Program-made: the position numbers and the translations under genes
Shown: in pieces, positions 17,707 to 25,919 of the stretch
Position numbering within the stretch: position 1 is the stretch's first letter
How the letters are laid out: each line of letters begins with the position of its first letter
Notes under the pieces: model-generated
Database searches by the model: none
What the model saw: only the letters and a program-made list of their open reading frames with translations
Told to the model about the DNA's origin: nothing
NCBI GenBank assembly: GCA_001940895.1
Contig: MSGY01000006.1
Coordinates: 1-64,000 of the forward strand
From: Christensenellaceae bacterium Phil10
Lineage (GTDB): Bacteria > Bacillota > Clostridia > Christensenellales > CAG-917
Direction of reading: 5' to 3'
Length of the DNA: 64,000 bases

Positions 17707-18102
17707 TTAAATTCCGTTTTTGCGTTTATTGCCTTCACAGAGAGAGGGAAATACCGCTTCGGAAGCTTTCAGAACGCTTTTTCCGTTCTCTTTTGCAAAT
17801 CCGAATTTCTTAAGCCTGTCGTCCTCGCCGTCTATTCTTACGAGAACGGGGGTGAAGGAAAGTTTGAACAGAATCGTTCTGAAAAAAAAGTCTTCCGCAA
17901 ACGCTTTCTCCGCCGTTCCGTCGGCAACCGCGAAGTCTCCGACGTCGACAATTCCGTCCGTCAGAGTCATTCTGCATACCCCCACGGCGTTTTCGTTTTC
18001 GTACAGTACGGCGTTGATTCCGCCGACTTCGGCGTTTATACCGGTTTTTTCATAAAGTTTTTCAAGTAACGACGGGTCGTCCGAATACTCGACGGTAAGC
18101 AT
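17707..18102 (-). CDS. Small GNAT-like protein, probably degenerate acetyltransferase
   Basis: The 131-residue protein has the strand-helix pattern of the GNAT fold (AVGVCRMTL...VDVGDFAV...FRTILFKL...LVRIDGEDDRLKKFGF), but the acetyl-CoA pyrophosphate loop (R/Q-x-x-G-x-G/A) is not recognisable, so it may be inactive or have another role. GAGG precedes the ATG. It sits 73 bases after the ATP-grasp gene and 49 bases before glnS. Confidence 0.55.
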   Translation of the reverse strand: MLTVEYSDDPSLLEKLYEKTGINAEVGGINAVLYENENAVGVCRMTLTDGIVDVGDFAVADGTAEKAFAEDFFFRTILFKLSFTPVLVRIDGEDDRLKKFGFAKENGKSVLKASEAVFPSLCEGNKRKNGI

Positions 18103-18175
18103 AAATTCCTCTTCGAAATACAGTTTTTTTTATTATATAAATAATTCTTATTAAAGTCAATTGTTAAAAACTCAA

Positions 18176-19069
18176 TTAAAGCCCTTCCCGGACGTTTTTT
18201 GAGGATATTACGTCGAGAACACGGGCGACGTATGCTCGGGCGACGTTCCGTCCCGTCACTCTTTCGGCCTCTCTGAAGAAAGCGTTGCTGTTAACTTCCG
18301 CAAGCAACGGCCCGTCCTTGCCGTACAGTAAATCGACGCCACAATAATCGAGACCGAGCGCAGTCGCCGCTTTTTCGGCAAGAGCGACGTATTCATCGGG
18401 AGGAGTAACGGCGTATCCTTTCCCTCCGAGGTCGATATTGCTTCTGAAATCGGCGTCGGAACGTCTTTCCATGGCGGCGAAACATTTTCCGCCTATCACG
18501 ATAATTCGCATATCTCTTCCCGCGCTCTCTTCGACAAATTTCTGATATAAAACGGGCTTTCCTTTCAAAACGTTCATAAGGGAAAGCAATTCCTCTTTCG
18601 TCCGCGCGAGATATACCCCCTTCCCGCGGCTGCCGAAACTTTCTTTCACGACCACGGGCAAGCCGAGAACGGATATAACCTTATCCGCTTCTTCGGGTTT
18701 TATGACGGCATTGTTCGTATAACAAAGCGGCGCGGGAAGGGTTTCGGGCATCGGCACGACCCCCGATAACGCAACGTGCGTAATCATTTTGTCGTCGCAG
18801 GTCTCAATGGCGGCGGCTCGGTTAAATAGACGTATTCCCGTTTTTTCGAGAATGCGCGCGAGATACTTGTCCTTATCGAGATACACGACGAAATCGCCGT
18901 AATCCTTCGTCAGAAGACCTCGTTTTGCGCACAGTGCGGAATAGTCGTCGTTTTTTACCACGGATACTTTTGCGCCCGCTTTCGTAAATTCTTCTTTCAG
19001 TCTCGACGCCTGCTCCGTCAGCGACGGCATATCGGCGTACGCGTTTACCAATATCGTTCCTTTCATCAT
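18176..19069 (-). CDS. ATP-grasp ligase of the RimK / glutathione-synthase group
   Basis: The 297-residue protein has the ATP-grasp fold: the ATP-binding lysine and glycine loop (VVVKESFGSRGKGVYL, about 140-155), the Mg-binding DLLYGKDGPLLAEVNSN segment near 240-257, and an N-terminal pre-ATP-grasp domain. RimK-type enzymes join an amino acid to a carboxylate. The nearness to alanine racemase suggests an amino-acid or D-alanine ligation step, but the substrate is not readable from sequence. GGAG lies six bases before the ATG. Confidence 0.82.
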   Translation of the reverse strand: MMKGTILVNAYADMPSLTEQASRLKEEFTKAGAKVSVVKNDDYSALCAKRGLLTKDYGDFVVYLDKDKYLARILEKTGIRLFNRAAAIETCDDKMITHVALSGVVPMPETLPAPLCYTNNAVIKPEEADKVISVLGLPVVVKESFGSRGKGVYLARTKEELLSLMNVLKGKPVLYQKFVEESAGRDMRIIVIGGKCFAAMERRSDADFRSNIDLGGKGYAVTPPDEYVALAEKAATALGLDYCGVDLLYGKDGPLLAEVNSNAFFREAERVTGRNVARAYVARVLDVISSKNVREGL

Positions 19070-19157
19070 CGGATACTCCGAAACAATTCGTTAAAACTAT
19101 TTTAAACCAAATTTGCGTTTTATCAAAACGTTTTCGGGATTTTCCGCCGATAATCGG

Positions 19158-20252
19158 CTATTCTTTTTGCGGCGTGACGCTGCCGTTTGTTCCCAGGTAT
19201 ATCCTCGGCACTCTTTTCGAGATGCCGGTAAAAATCTCGTACGGTACGGTATCCGAAGCTTCGGCCGTTTCGATTACGGAAAGACGGTTTCCGAATATTT
19301 CGACGATATCTCCCGTCGACGCGTTCGTATCGGTAGCGTCGAAAGAAAAACAGTCCATGGAAATCCTGCCGGTAAATCGCCGTTTCCCGCCTTTGAAAAA
19401 AACGCTGCCTTTTTCAGCCGCCGCACGCGGCACCCCGTCGGCATATCCCGCCGAGACGACGGCCGACGTCACGTCGCGGGCCGCACGGTATTGCAACCCG
19501 TATCCGACGTATTCGCCGCATTTCAGCCGATTGACGGCGATTATTCTTGCGTATAACGACATTACGGGCAATAATTCCGTTTCGGTATTTTCAACGGGAT
19601 TGATTCCGTAAAGGGCTATTCCCGCCCTCGTTCCGTCGAAAATTCCGCCGTATGCGAGCGCGGCCGCGCTGTTTGCGGCGATAAATCTGACGTTTTCGTT
19701 GCTTTCGTTTCTGAATTGCGTTTCGAACCGTCTGAATTTTTCCGTCTGAATCCTCGTAAATTCTTTTTCTTCGTCGCTTTTTCCGTCGGCTGCGGCAAAA
19801 TGAGTAAACACGCATACCGTTTTAAGAAGTTTTGCCGTTTTCAACGCTTTTTCGTAATCGGAAAACCCCAGTCTGTTCATTCCGGTATTCAGTTTCAGCG
19901 CGACGGGCAAGTCGTATTTTTTCGCAAGAAAAGCGCTGCGCTCGTCATACACTACGGGCGTTATTCCGATATCCTTCGCATGCCCGAAATCACGGACGAA
20001 CCCGAGCACGAAAATTTCGCCGCCTATTCCCGCGTTGCGAAGTTCTTCGGCCTCGTCCGACGTCGAAACGGCAAACCCTCCGCACCCGCACGAAGCAAGT
20101 TTTCCTGCAACCTCCTTTGCCCCGTGGCCGTAAGCGTCCGCCTTTACGACTGCGATAACCTCCTTTGACGTGCGTCTTTTTACCGCGTCGTAATTGTACG
20201 CAAGCCTGTCGAGATTTACCGTTGCGAAACATCTTTCCGTTTCCTTTCTCAT
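19158..20252 (-). CDS. alr: Alanine racemase
   Basis: Alr interconverts L- and D-alanine for peptidoglycan synthesis. The 364-residue protein has the PLP lysine Lys37 in VKADAYGHG, the catalytic tyrosine in VGYGLQYRA, and the conserved VSAGYADGVPR and GRISMDCFSFD segments. No Shine-Dalgarno is visible before the ATG; a TATAAT ends eight bases upstream on the same strand, so the mRNA may be leaderless or nearly so. It appears to head the run alr, ATP-grasp ligase, GNAT-like gene, glnS. Confidence 0.95.
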   Translation of the reverse strand: MRKETERCFATVNLDRLAYNYDAVKRRTSKEVIAVVKADAYGHGAKEVAGKLASCGCGGFAVSTSDEAEELRNAGIGGEIFVLGFVRDFGHAKDIGITPVVYDERSAFLAKKYDLPVALKLNTGMNRLGFSDYEKALKTAKLLKTVCVFTHFAAADGKSDEEKEFTRIQTEKFRRFETQFRNESNENVRFIAANSAAALAYGGIFDGTRAGIALYGINPVENTETELLPVMSLYARIIAVNRLKCGEYVGYGLQYRAARDVTSAVVSAGYADGVPRAAAEKGSVFFKGGKRRFTGRISMDCFSFDATDTNASTGDIVEIFGNRLSVIETAEASDTVPYEIFTGISKRVPRIYLGTNGSVTPQKE

Positions 20253-20307
20253 AAATATCGATTATATGCGCGCGACGGGCGGTATTTGCTTCCTTTTCGG
20301 TTAATTA

Positions 20308-20336
20308 TTGACTAGCGCGAAGAAAAGGATTAAAAT
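20308..20336 (+). promoter_or_regulatory. Sigma-A promoter upstream of nagA
   Basis: TTGACT (20308-20313), 17 bp, TAAAAT (20331-20336). The expected RNA start, near 20343, coincides with an ATG, so the transcript could begin with the mini-ORF and reach nagA after about 220 bases. Confidence 0.65.
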
Positions 20337-20342
20337 TATCGT

Positions 20343-20417
20343 ATGCTCGGAATTTCCGAAGCGTTTCGGGACGACTTTCCGAAAAAGGCGGATTTCGTCG
20401 CGAAAACGAACCGATGA
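20343..20417 (+). CDS. Mini-ORF of 24 codons at the predicted RNA start
   Basis: It begins MLGISEAFRDDF, with its ATG six bases after the -10 box of a good promoter and no ribosome site, so it would be translated as a leaderless ORF. Its last codons overlap the next mini-ORF as ATGA. It could be a leader peptide or the remnant of a decayed gene. I recognise no family. Confidence 0.35.
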   Translation: MLGISEAFRDDFPKKADFVAKTNR

Positions 20418-20533
20418 CGGGCGGCGGCAGACGTTACTTTATTTCCGCAAAAGGGTACTGCCGGTTTGAATACAATAAGAAAGCAGGTCTGTTCCTCCGT
20501 TTTGAAAAACTGCCGGACACGATTTGTTTATAA
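20414..20533 (+). CDS. Mini-ORF of 39 codons overlapping the previous one
   Basis: The predicted peptide begins MTGGGRRYFISAKGY, is rich in basic and aromatic residues, and ends 30 bases before nagA. The four-base overlap with the first mini-ORF suggests coupled translation. It has no Shine-Dalgarno of its own. The pair may instead be the frameshifted remains of one small gene. Confidence 0.35.
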   Translation: MTGGGRRYFISAKGYCRFEYNKKAGLFLRFEKLPDTICL

Positions 20534-20562
20534 ACCGCAACCGACAAAACAAGGTGTTTAAT

Positions 20563-21690
20563 ATGAAATTTGAAAACGTAAAATTTATTTTCGGGGGATT
20601 AATCGGTAACGATGCTTATGACGTCGAGATTAGCGGCGACGTAATTTCGGCAATTACTCCCGCTTGTAAAAAAGAAAATTGCAACTACGTTACGCTTCCC
20701 TATATAGACGTGCATACGCACGGCGGAGCGGGACACGACGTATCGGAACTGACCAAAGAAGCCCTTGACGCAATAGGCGATTATCTTCTGTATAACGGCA
20801 TAGGGGCGTATCTTCCTACTTTCGTAGCAACTCCTCTCGGAAAGCTCGACGAAATGTTTTTAAAACTCAGAAATCTTTCGCCGTCCGGCGCCGAGATTCT
20901 CGGGGCGCATATCGAAGGGCCGTATATCAGTCTTGCGAAAAAAGGCGCGCAACCCGCCGCTAACATCTTGACCGTATACGACCCGAAAGACGCCGTATTC
21001 TTTGAAAAAAACAAAGACATTCTTAAAATAGTAACCCTGTGTCCCGCCACGAAAAACGCGCCTCTTCTCGTGAAAACGCTTGTCGGAAACGGCATAAAAG
21101 CCGAAGCGGGACACGACGACAGCGTCGATACCGATATAATCGAATGTATGAAAAACGGTCTTGACGGAGCGACTCATATCTATTGCGCGTCAAGCGGTTT
21201 CAGACGTCTGAAAGGAAGCATCGAAAAACACCTCGGTCTGAACGAATGCGCGTTGCTTTTCGACGAGATATATACCGAAGTCATTGCCGACGGCGTTCAT
21301 ATAAGCGAAAATCTTTTCGACTTTATTTATAAAAACAAAGGATATCGAAAAATTATTCTCGTATCCGACAGTCTCGCGCCCGCCGGCGCGCCGTGCGGAA
21401 AATACCTTCTGGGCGACGACACTCCCGTAATTACGGACGGCACGGCGGCGTATCTCGAAGATAAATCCGCGCTTGCCGGAAGCATTACGAACGTTGCAAA
21501 AACGGTAGAAAACGTCGTTTCCTACGGCGTGCCTCTCGCTCATGCCGTTTACGCCGCCACCGAAACGCCGCGAAAATATCTTTCTCTTCCTTACGATGCG
21601 CTGTCTTGCGGCAGCACCGCGTCTTTTAACGTACTGGACGAAAAAGGAAAGCTTCTGCACGTCGTGAACCGCGGCAGACCGGTAAGATAA
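20563..21690 (+). CDS. nagA: N-acetylglucosamine-6-phosphate deacetylase-like amidohydrolase
   Basis: NagA removes the acetyl group from GlcNAc-6-phosphate in amino-sugar use and cell-wall recycling. The 375-residue product has the amidohydrolase landmarks of the family: HTHGGAGHD, HIEGPY, GHDDS, IADGVHI and VSDSLAPAG. The usual HLFNAM segment is HIYCASSG, so the substrate may differ a little. The start at 20563 has AAGGTG six bases upstream. No nagB is adjacent. Confidence 0.85.
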   Translation: MKFENVKFIFGGLIGNDAYDVEISGDVISAITPACKKENCNYVTLPYIDVHTHGGAGHDVSELTKEALDAIGDYLLYNGIGAYLPTFVATPLGKLDEMFLKLRNLSPSGAEILGAHIEGPYISLAKKGAQPAANILTVYDPKDAVFFEKNKDILKIVTLCPATKNAPLLVKTLVGNGIKAEAGHDDSVDTDIIECMKNGLDGATHIYCASSGFRRLKGSIEKHLGLNECALLFDEIYTEVIADGVHISENLFDFIYKNKGYRKIILVSDSLAPAGAPCGKYLLGDDTPVITDGTAAYLEDKSALAGSITNVAKTVENVVSYGVPLAHAVYAATETPRKYLSLPYDALSCGSTASFNVLDEKGKLLHVVNRGRPVR

Positions 21691-21691
21691 T

Positions 21692-21740
21692 TTTTCCGGT
21701 CCGGAAAACTGTTTACACCGTCGTTTTTTTGGTGTAAAAT
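21692..21740 (+). promoter_or_regulatory. Promoter with overlapping inverted repeat before the 2-hydroxyacid dehydrogenase
   Basis: A promoter TTTACA (21712-21717), 17 bp, TAAAAT (21735-21740) is spanned by a perfect inverted repeat TTTACACC-N11-GGTGTAAA (21712-21738), so one arm is the -35 box and the other runs into the -10 box. Just upstream lies a second palindrome, TTTTCCGG-T-CCGGAAAA (21692-21708), immediately after the nagA stop. A dimeric repressor site is likely; the second palindrome may also help to end nagA transcription. Confidence 0.55.
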
Positions 21741-21774
21741 AAAATCGCAGGAAAACCATTTACAGGAGGACGTT

Positions 21775-22737
21775 ATGAAAATCGTAGTGTTGGACGGATA
21801 TACGGAAAACCCCGGCGACCTCAGTTGGGAGAAATTCCGCTCTCTCGGTGAACTCACCGTTTACGACCGTACCGAAAACGACTTCGACACGATTGTAAAA
21901 CGCATAGGCAACAATCAGGCGGTAATCGTAAACAAAGTCAATATCACCCGGGAAATTCTGGACGCCTGCCCTTCTATCGAATATATAGGCGTTCTTGCGA
22001 CGGGCTATAATATCGTCGATACCGAAGCGGCCGCGGAACGCGGAATCCCCGTATGCAACGTGCCTACCTACGCTACCGCTGCCGTAGGACAGTTTACTTT
22101 TGCACTTCTTCTCGAAGCCTGCCTGCACGTCGGCCATCACAGCGCCGAAGTACATAAAGGTCGCTGGAGCGCAAACAAAGACTTCTGCTTCTGGGATTAT
22201 CCTCTTATCGAACTCAGCGGAAAAACCATGGGGCTCGTCGGCTACGGTCGTATAGGTCGCTCTGTCGCGACGATTGCAAAGGCTTTCGGAATGAACGTGC
22301 TCGCCTATGACAACAAGATGTCGCTTGACGACGTAATTGCCGAATACACCGACCTGAACGACCTTTATGCGCGTTCCGACGTGATTTCTCTGCACTGTCC
22401 GATGAACCGCAACAACGAAAAAATGATAAACGCGGACGCTTTTTGCAAGATGCGCGACGGCGTAATTCTCATAAACACGTCCCGCGGCGGTCTCGTCGAC
22501 GAAAACGACCTCAAAGACGCCCTCGTTTCGGGCAAGGTTGCGTTTGCCGCAATAGACGTCGTTTCCGAGGAACCCATCCGACCCGATAATCCTCTTCTCG
22601 GACTCGATAACTGCATAATCACTCCTCACATTGCGTGGGCCTCGAAAGAAAGCCGCAAACGCCTTATGGACACCGCGGCCATGAATCTGATGTCCTATAT
22701 GGACGGCGAACCTATAAACGTGGTAAATTTCGGATAA
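21775..22737 (+). CDS. D-2-hydroxyacid dehydrogenase
   Basis: The 320-residue NAD-dependent enzyme has the Rossmann motif GLVGYGRIGRSVA (about 154-166), the substrate-binding segment GVLATGYNIVD and the catalytic pattern with Arg (TSRGGLVDE), Glu (VSEEP) and His (TPHIAWAS). It reduces 2-oxo acids or glyoxylate/hydroxypyruvate; the exact substrate is unknown. AGGAGG precedes the ATG. It has its own promoter and terminator. Confidence 0.88.
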   Translation: MKIVVLDGYTENPGDLSWEKFRSLGELTVYDRTENDFDTIVKRIGNNQAVIVNKVNITREILDACPSIEYIGVLATGYNIVDTEAAAERGIPVCNVPTYATAAVGQFTFALLLEACLHVGHHSAEVHKGRWSANKDFCFWDYPLIELSGKTMGLVGYGRIGRSVATIAKAFGMNVLAYDNKMSLDDVIAEYTDLNDLYARSDVISLHCPMNRNNEKMINADAFCKMRDGVILINTSRGGLVDENDLKDALVSGKVAFAAIDVVSEEPIRPDNPLLGLDNCIITPHIAWASKESRKRLMDTAAMNLMSYMDGEPINVVNFG

Positions 22738-22756
22738 AAACATCGGAATATACTCA

Positions 22757-22778
22757 CCCGCCGCAAGGCGGGTTTTTT
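22757..22778 (+). terminator. Terminator of the dehydrogenase gene
   Basis: The stem CCCGCC/GGCGGG with a GCAA loop is followed by six T. The next promoter starts two bases later. Confidence 0.9.
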
Positions 22779-22779
22779 C

Positions 22780-22808
22780 TTGACAATTTGCTTTCGTTGC
22801 CGTATAAT
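22780..22808 (+). promoter_or_regulatory. Consensus sigma-A promoter of the AbrB-ABC operon
   Basis: TTGACA (22780-22785), 17 bp, TATAAT (22803-22808), a perfect match to consensus. AbrB-type proteins in such operons are often autoregulators, so the downstream AT-rich stretch may hold its operator. Confidence 0.85.
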
Positions 22809-22845
22809 TTGTTATACAAATCATACTTTTTATACCGGAGGACAT

Positions 22846-23055
22846 ATGAGAAACGTTAAAGACGGCAGATATGCCTGGACTGCAAAAGTGGGCGAAAAAG
22901 GCCAGATTGTAATTCCGAAAGAAGCAAGAGATATTTTCGGAATAAAACCCGGCGATACGCTTATTCTTTTCGGAGACCCCGAAAGGGGCATTGCAATTCC
23001 CCCGTCGGACGCAATAACCGGATATATCGCAACGGTTTTCACCTCGGAGAAATAA
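22846..23055 (+). CDS. AbrB/SpoVT-family DNA-binding protein
   Basis: The 69-residue protein is one AbrB swapped-hairpin domain (KVGEKGQIVIPKEARDIFGI) with no further domain. It starts at 22846 after GGAGG. It is one base before an ABC transporter pair, an arrangement common in Clostridia, and probably regulates that operon. Confidence 0.88.
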   Translation: MRNVKDGRYAWTAKVGEKGQIVIPKEARDIFGIKPGDTLILFGDPERGIAIPPSDAITGYIATVFTSEK

Positions 23056-23056
23056 A

Positions 23057-23902
23057 ATGAAAGACGTTTTAAGAGTATCGGGACTGTCGAAATCCTATCC
23101 GTCGTTTAAACTGCGCGACGTAAGTTTCGAAATCGCAGAAGGCAGCATAACGGGATTCATCGGCAGAAACGGCGCGGGAAAATCCACGACGCTCAAATGT
23201 ATAATGAATACCGTCCGCAAAGACGGCGGAGAGGTGTTTTTTTTCGGAAAACCTTTTGATGGTAACGAGCGCGAAATAAAAAACCGTACGGGATTCATAA
23301 CGGGAGGCGTCGATTACTATCCCGGTAAAAAACTGAAAACTATTACCGACGTTACGAAAAGGTTTTACGACGCCTGGAGCGACGAAGATTATCGCCGTTA
23401 TACTTCGTCTTTCGACCTTGACGAAAACAAAACGCCGAGACAACTGTCGCAGGGAATGAGGGTAAAGTATTCGCTTGCGCTTGCCCTCTCTCATAACGCC
23501 GACCTTCTGATACTCGACGAGCCTACGAGCGGACTTGACCCGGTATCGAGAGAAGATTTGCTGGAAACCTTCCTGAGACTTTCGGACGAAGGAAAAACCG
23601 TTCTGTTTTCGACGCACGTAACTTCCGACCTCGAAAAATGCGCAAGCAATATTATTTATATAAAGGACGGCGGGATTTTCGCCGAGGACGATATGCGCGA
23701 TTTCGAAAAAAAATTCGCCCTTATCGAAACGACGTGGCAGTCCCTGCCCGACGGCGTATCGGAGAAAGCCATCGGCATAAGACGCACTAAAAACGGCTTC
23801 AGCATACTCTTTTATGCGAATGAAGTGCCTTTTATGTCCGAAAACATAAAAACGCCCACTCTCGAGGATATTATGGTTCACGTTGAAAAGGAGGGATTAT
23901 GA
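23057..23902 (+). CDS. ABC transporter ATP-binding protein (YtrB/BcrA type)
   Basis: The 281-residue ATPase has Walker A GRNGAGKST, the signature LSQGMRVK, Walker B LLILDEPTSGLD and the switch His (FSTHV). The C-terminal 80 residues are the extension seen in exporter ATPases of the BcrA/YtrB group. It overlaps the permease gene as ATGA. These small exporters often protect against antimicrobial peptides; no substrate is indicated here. Confidence 0.9.
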   Translation: MKDVLRVSGLSKSYPSFKLRDVSFEIAEGSITGFIGRNGAGKSTTLKCIMNTVRKDGGEVFFFGKPFDGNEREIKNRTGFITGGVDYYPGKKLKTITDVTKRFYDAWSDEDYRRYTSSFDLDENKTPRQLSQGMRVKYSLALALSHNADLLILDEPTSGLDPVSREDLLETFLRLSDEGKTVLFSTHVTSDLEKCASNIIYIKDGGIFAEDDMRDFEKKFALIETTWQSLPDGVSEKAIGIRRTKNGFSILFYANEVPFMSENIKTPTLEDIMVHVEKEGL

Positions 23903-24549
23903 AAAATCTGCTGAACAAAGAATTCCGCCTTGCCTTACATCCGACGAACATAATTTTTATTTCGTTTGCGCTGATGCTGCTTATCCCTAATTTTCCCTAT
24001 CTCGTCGCTTTTTTCTATACCGGCCTCGGATTGTTTTTTACGTGCATAACGGGACGCGAAAACAACGATACGGAATACAGCGTTTCCCTTCCCGTCGGCA
24101 GAAAAGACGTGGTAAAAGGCAGAATTGCGTTTGCAGTAATTCTCGAACTCGCGACGCTTGTTGTTTCCGTGCCGTTTGCGATAATCCGCGATTTTATAAT
24201 AAAAGGTATTCCTTCAAACCAGGCCGGCTCTATGCCGGGACTTGCGTTTTTCGGACTTGCTTTTCTTTTATACGGGGTTTTCAACGCGGTATTTTTCACC
24301 TGTTATTACAAAAATCCGTTAAAAGTAGGAAAAAGTTTCGTGCTGGCAAGCCTTGCAATATTCATCGTGGTGATTGTCGATATCGTGCTTTCTCACGTTC
24401 CCGTCTGTTCGGAAGTGTTCTGTGATACGGGCAATTCCCGTATCGCCGCAAAACTTTCGGTTTTCTTTGCGGGGATAGCCGTCTATATCGTACTTACTGC
24501 GATTGCCGTCGTTCGGAGTGCGAAAAACTTTTCAAAGCTCGACTTATAA
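23899..24549 (+). CDS. ABC-2 type permease of the AbrB-linked exporter
   Basis: The 216-residue protein has about six predicted membrane helices and the ABC-2 small permease pattern (MKNLLNKEFRLALHPT at the start, SLPVGRKDVVKGR after helix 2). It pairs with the ATPase whose stop codon it overlaps. Confidence 0.85.
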   Translation: MKNLLNKEFRLALHPTNIIFISFALMLLIPNFPYLVAFFYTGLGLFFTCITGRENNDTEYSVSLPVGRKDVVKGRIAFAVILELATLVVSVPFAIIRDFIIKGIPSNQAGSMPGLAFFGLAFLLYGVFNAVFFTCYYKNPLKVGKSFVLASLAIFIVVIVDIVLSHVPVCSEVFCDTGNSRIAAKLSVFFAGIAVYIVLTAIAVVRSAKNFSKLDL

Positions 24550-24590
24550 TCCTGATTTTAATATATTAAGCAGCGCCCTTCGAACAAAAC

Positions 24591-24614
24591 AAAAACCGCC
24601 CTTCCGGGCGGTTT
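24591..24614. terminator. Bidirectional terminator between exporter operon and serS
   Basis: A 9-bp stem AAACCGCCC/GGGCGGTTT with a TTCC loop sits between the converging genes. Confidence 0.85.
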
Positions 24615-24630
24615 AATCATATATTTTCGG

Positions 24631-25911
24631 TTATTTTATCACTTCGATACCGCCCATAAACGGACGCAGTACCTCGGGAACGGTTACCGAGCCGTCCGCA
24701 TTCTGATACTGTTCGACAAGCGCGGGCATAATTCTGCTGGTTGCAAGACCGCTTCCGTTAAGAGTATGAACGTAGCGTGTTTTACCCGTTACGGCGTCGC
24801 GGAAACGGGTATTGTTTCTGCGTGCCTGATAATCTCTTGCGTTGGAAACGCTGGACACTTCCTTGAATATTCCCATCGAAGGAATCCATACTTCGATATC
24901 GGTCGTGCGCGCCATCGATGCCGAGCAATCTCCCGCGGCGAGTTTGGATACGCGATGATAGAGCCCGAGTTTTTCGACAAGGCGGCTTGCTTTATTCACA
25001 AGTTCTTCGAAAGCCTCGTCGCTGTGATCGGGATGAGCGTATTGCACCATTTCGACTTTATTGAACTGATGTCCGCGAATCATACCTCTTTCTTCGCTTC
25101 TGTAACTTCCCGCTTCTTTTCTGAAACACGGCGTATAAGCGAACATTTTTATCGGAAGCTTGCTTTCGTCGATAATTTCGCCCGAATAGACGTTCACGAG
25201 AGCGGTTTCGGCCGTGGGAAGCATAAAGCGGTTCTTTTTGCGGTCGGCGTCGACGTCAAGCCAGTAAACTTCGTCGGCGAATTTGGGAAATTGTCCCGCG
25301 CCGAAGCCGCAGTTGTAACCGAGCTGATGCGGAGGCAGGATAAATTCGTAGCCGTCGGCAAGATGTTCGGAAACGAAAAAGTTTAAAAGCGCCCATTCGA
25401 GACGTGCGCCCATTCCTCTGTACATCCAGAAACCGCCGCCCGAAAGTTTGACGCCTCTTTCGTAATCGATAAGTCCGAGAGAGGTGCAAAGGTCCACGTG
25501 ATTTTTCGGCGTGAAGTCGAATTCGGGTTTTTTCCCGATTACTCTTTCGACCGCGTTATTCTCCTTTCCTCCCGCGACAAGGTCTTCGTCGGGCAGGTTG
25601 GGAAGACAGGCGACGAATTCGAAAATTTTATCCTCGAGGTCGGCGACCCTTTCGTCGATTTTCGCGATTTCGTTACCGATTTCTCTCATTTCTTCAAAGA
25701 TAACGCCCACGGGTTTCCCTTCTTTTTTATAAGTAGGAATTTCCGCCGAAACTTTATTTTTGCGCGCTTTGAGAGTTTCCACCTCAGATATGAGTTTTCT
25801 GCGCTCAATATCCCATTCGAGAGGAGCGGAGAAGTCGGCTTCGTAGCCCTTTTTAAGAAGCGCGGCCTTGACTTTTTCGGGTTCGGTTCTTATTAAATTG
25901 ATATCTATCAT
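24631..25911 (-). CDS. serS: Seryl-tRNA synthetase
   Basis: The 426-residue class II enzyme has the N-terminal coiled-coil arm (about 30-100) that grips the long variable arm of tRNA-Ser, motif 2 (FRKEAGSYRSEERGMIRGHQ) and motif 3 (GLATSRIMPALVEQ). AGGAGG precedes the ATG, eight bases after leuS ends, so the two are cotranscribed. Confidence 0.97.
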   Translation of the reverse strand: MIDINLIRTEPEKVKAALLKKGYEADFSAPLEWDIERRKLISEVETLKARKNKVSAEIPTYKKEGKPVGVIFEEMREIGNEIAKIDERVADLEDKIFEFVACLPNLPDEDLVAGGKENNAVERVIGKKPEFDFTPKNHVDLCTSLGLIDYERGVKLSGGGFWMYRGMGARLEWALLNFFVSEHLADGYEFILPPHQLGYNCGFGAGQFPKFADEVYWLDVDADRKKNRFMLPTAETALVNVYSGEIIDESKLPIKMFAYTPCFRKEAGSYRSEERGMIRGHQFNKVEMVQYAHPDHSDEAFEELVNKASRLVEKLGLYHRVSKLAAGDCSASMARTTDIEVWIPSMGIFKEVSSVSNARDYQARRNNTRFRDAVTGKTRYVHTLNGSGLATSRIMPALVEQYQNADGSVTVPEVLRPFMGGIEVIK

Positions 25912-25919
25912 ATAGCCTC

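Noticed and set aside
20337-20562. glmS-type ribozyme or other riboswitch before nagA
   Set aside because: No recognisable conserved core or terminator-antiterminator pair was seen in the 220-base leader.
21760-22845. A 361-codon open frame on minus opposite the 2-hydroxyacid dehydrogenase
   Set aside because: The plus-strand dehydrogenase has full motifs, promoter, ribosome site and terminator; the minus frame has none.
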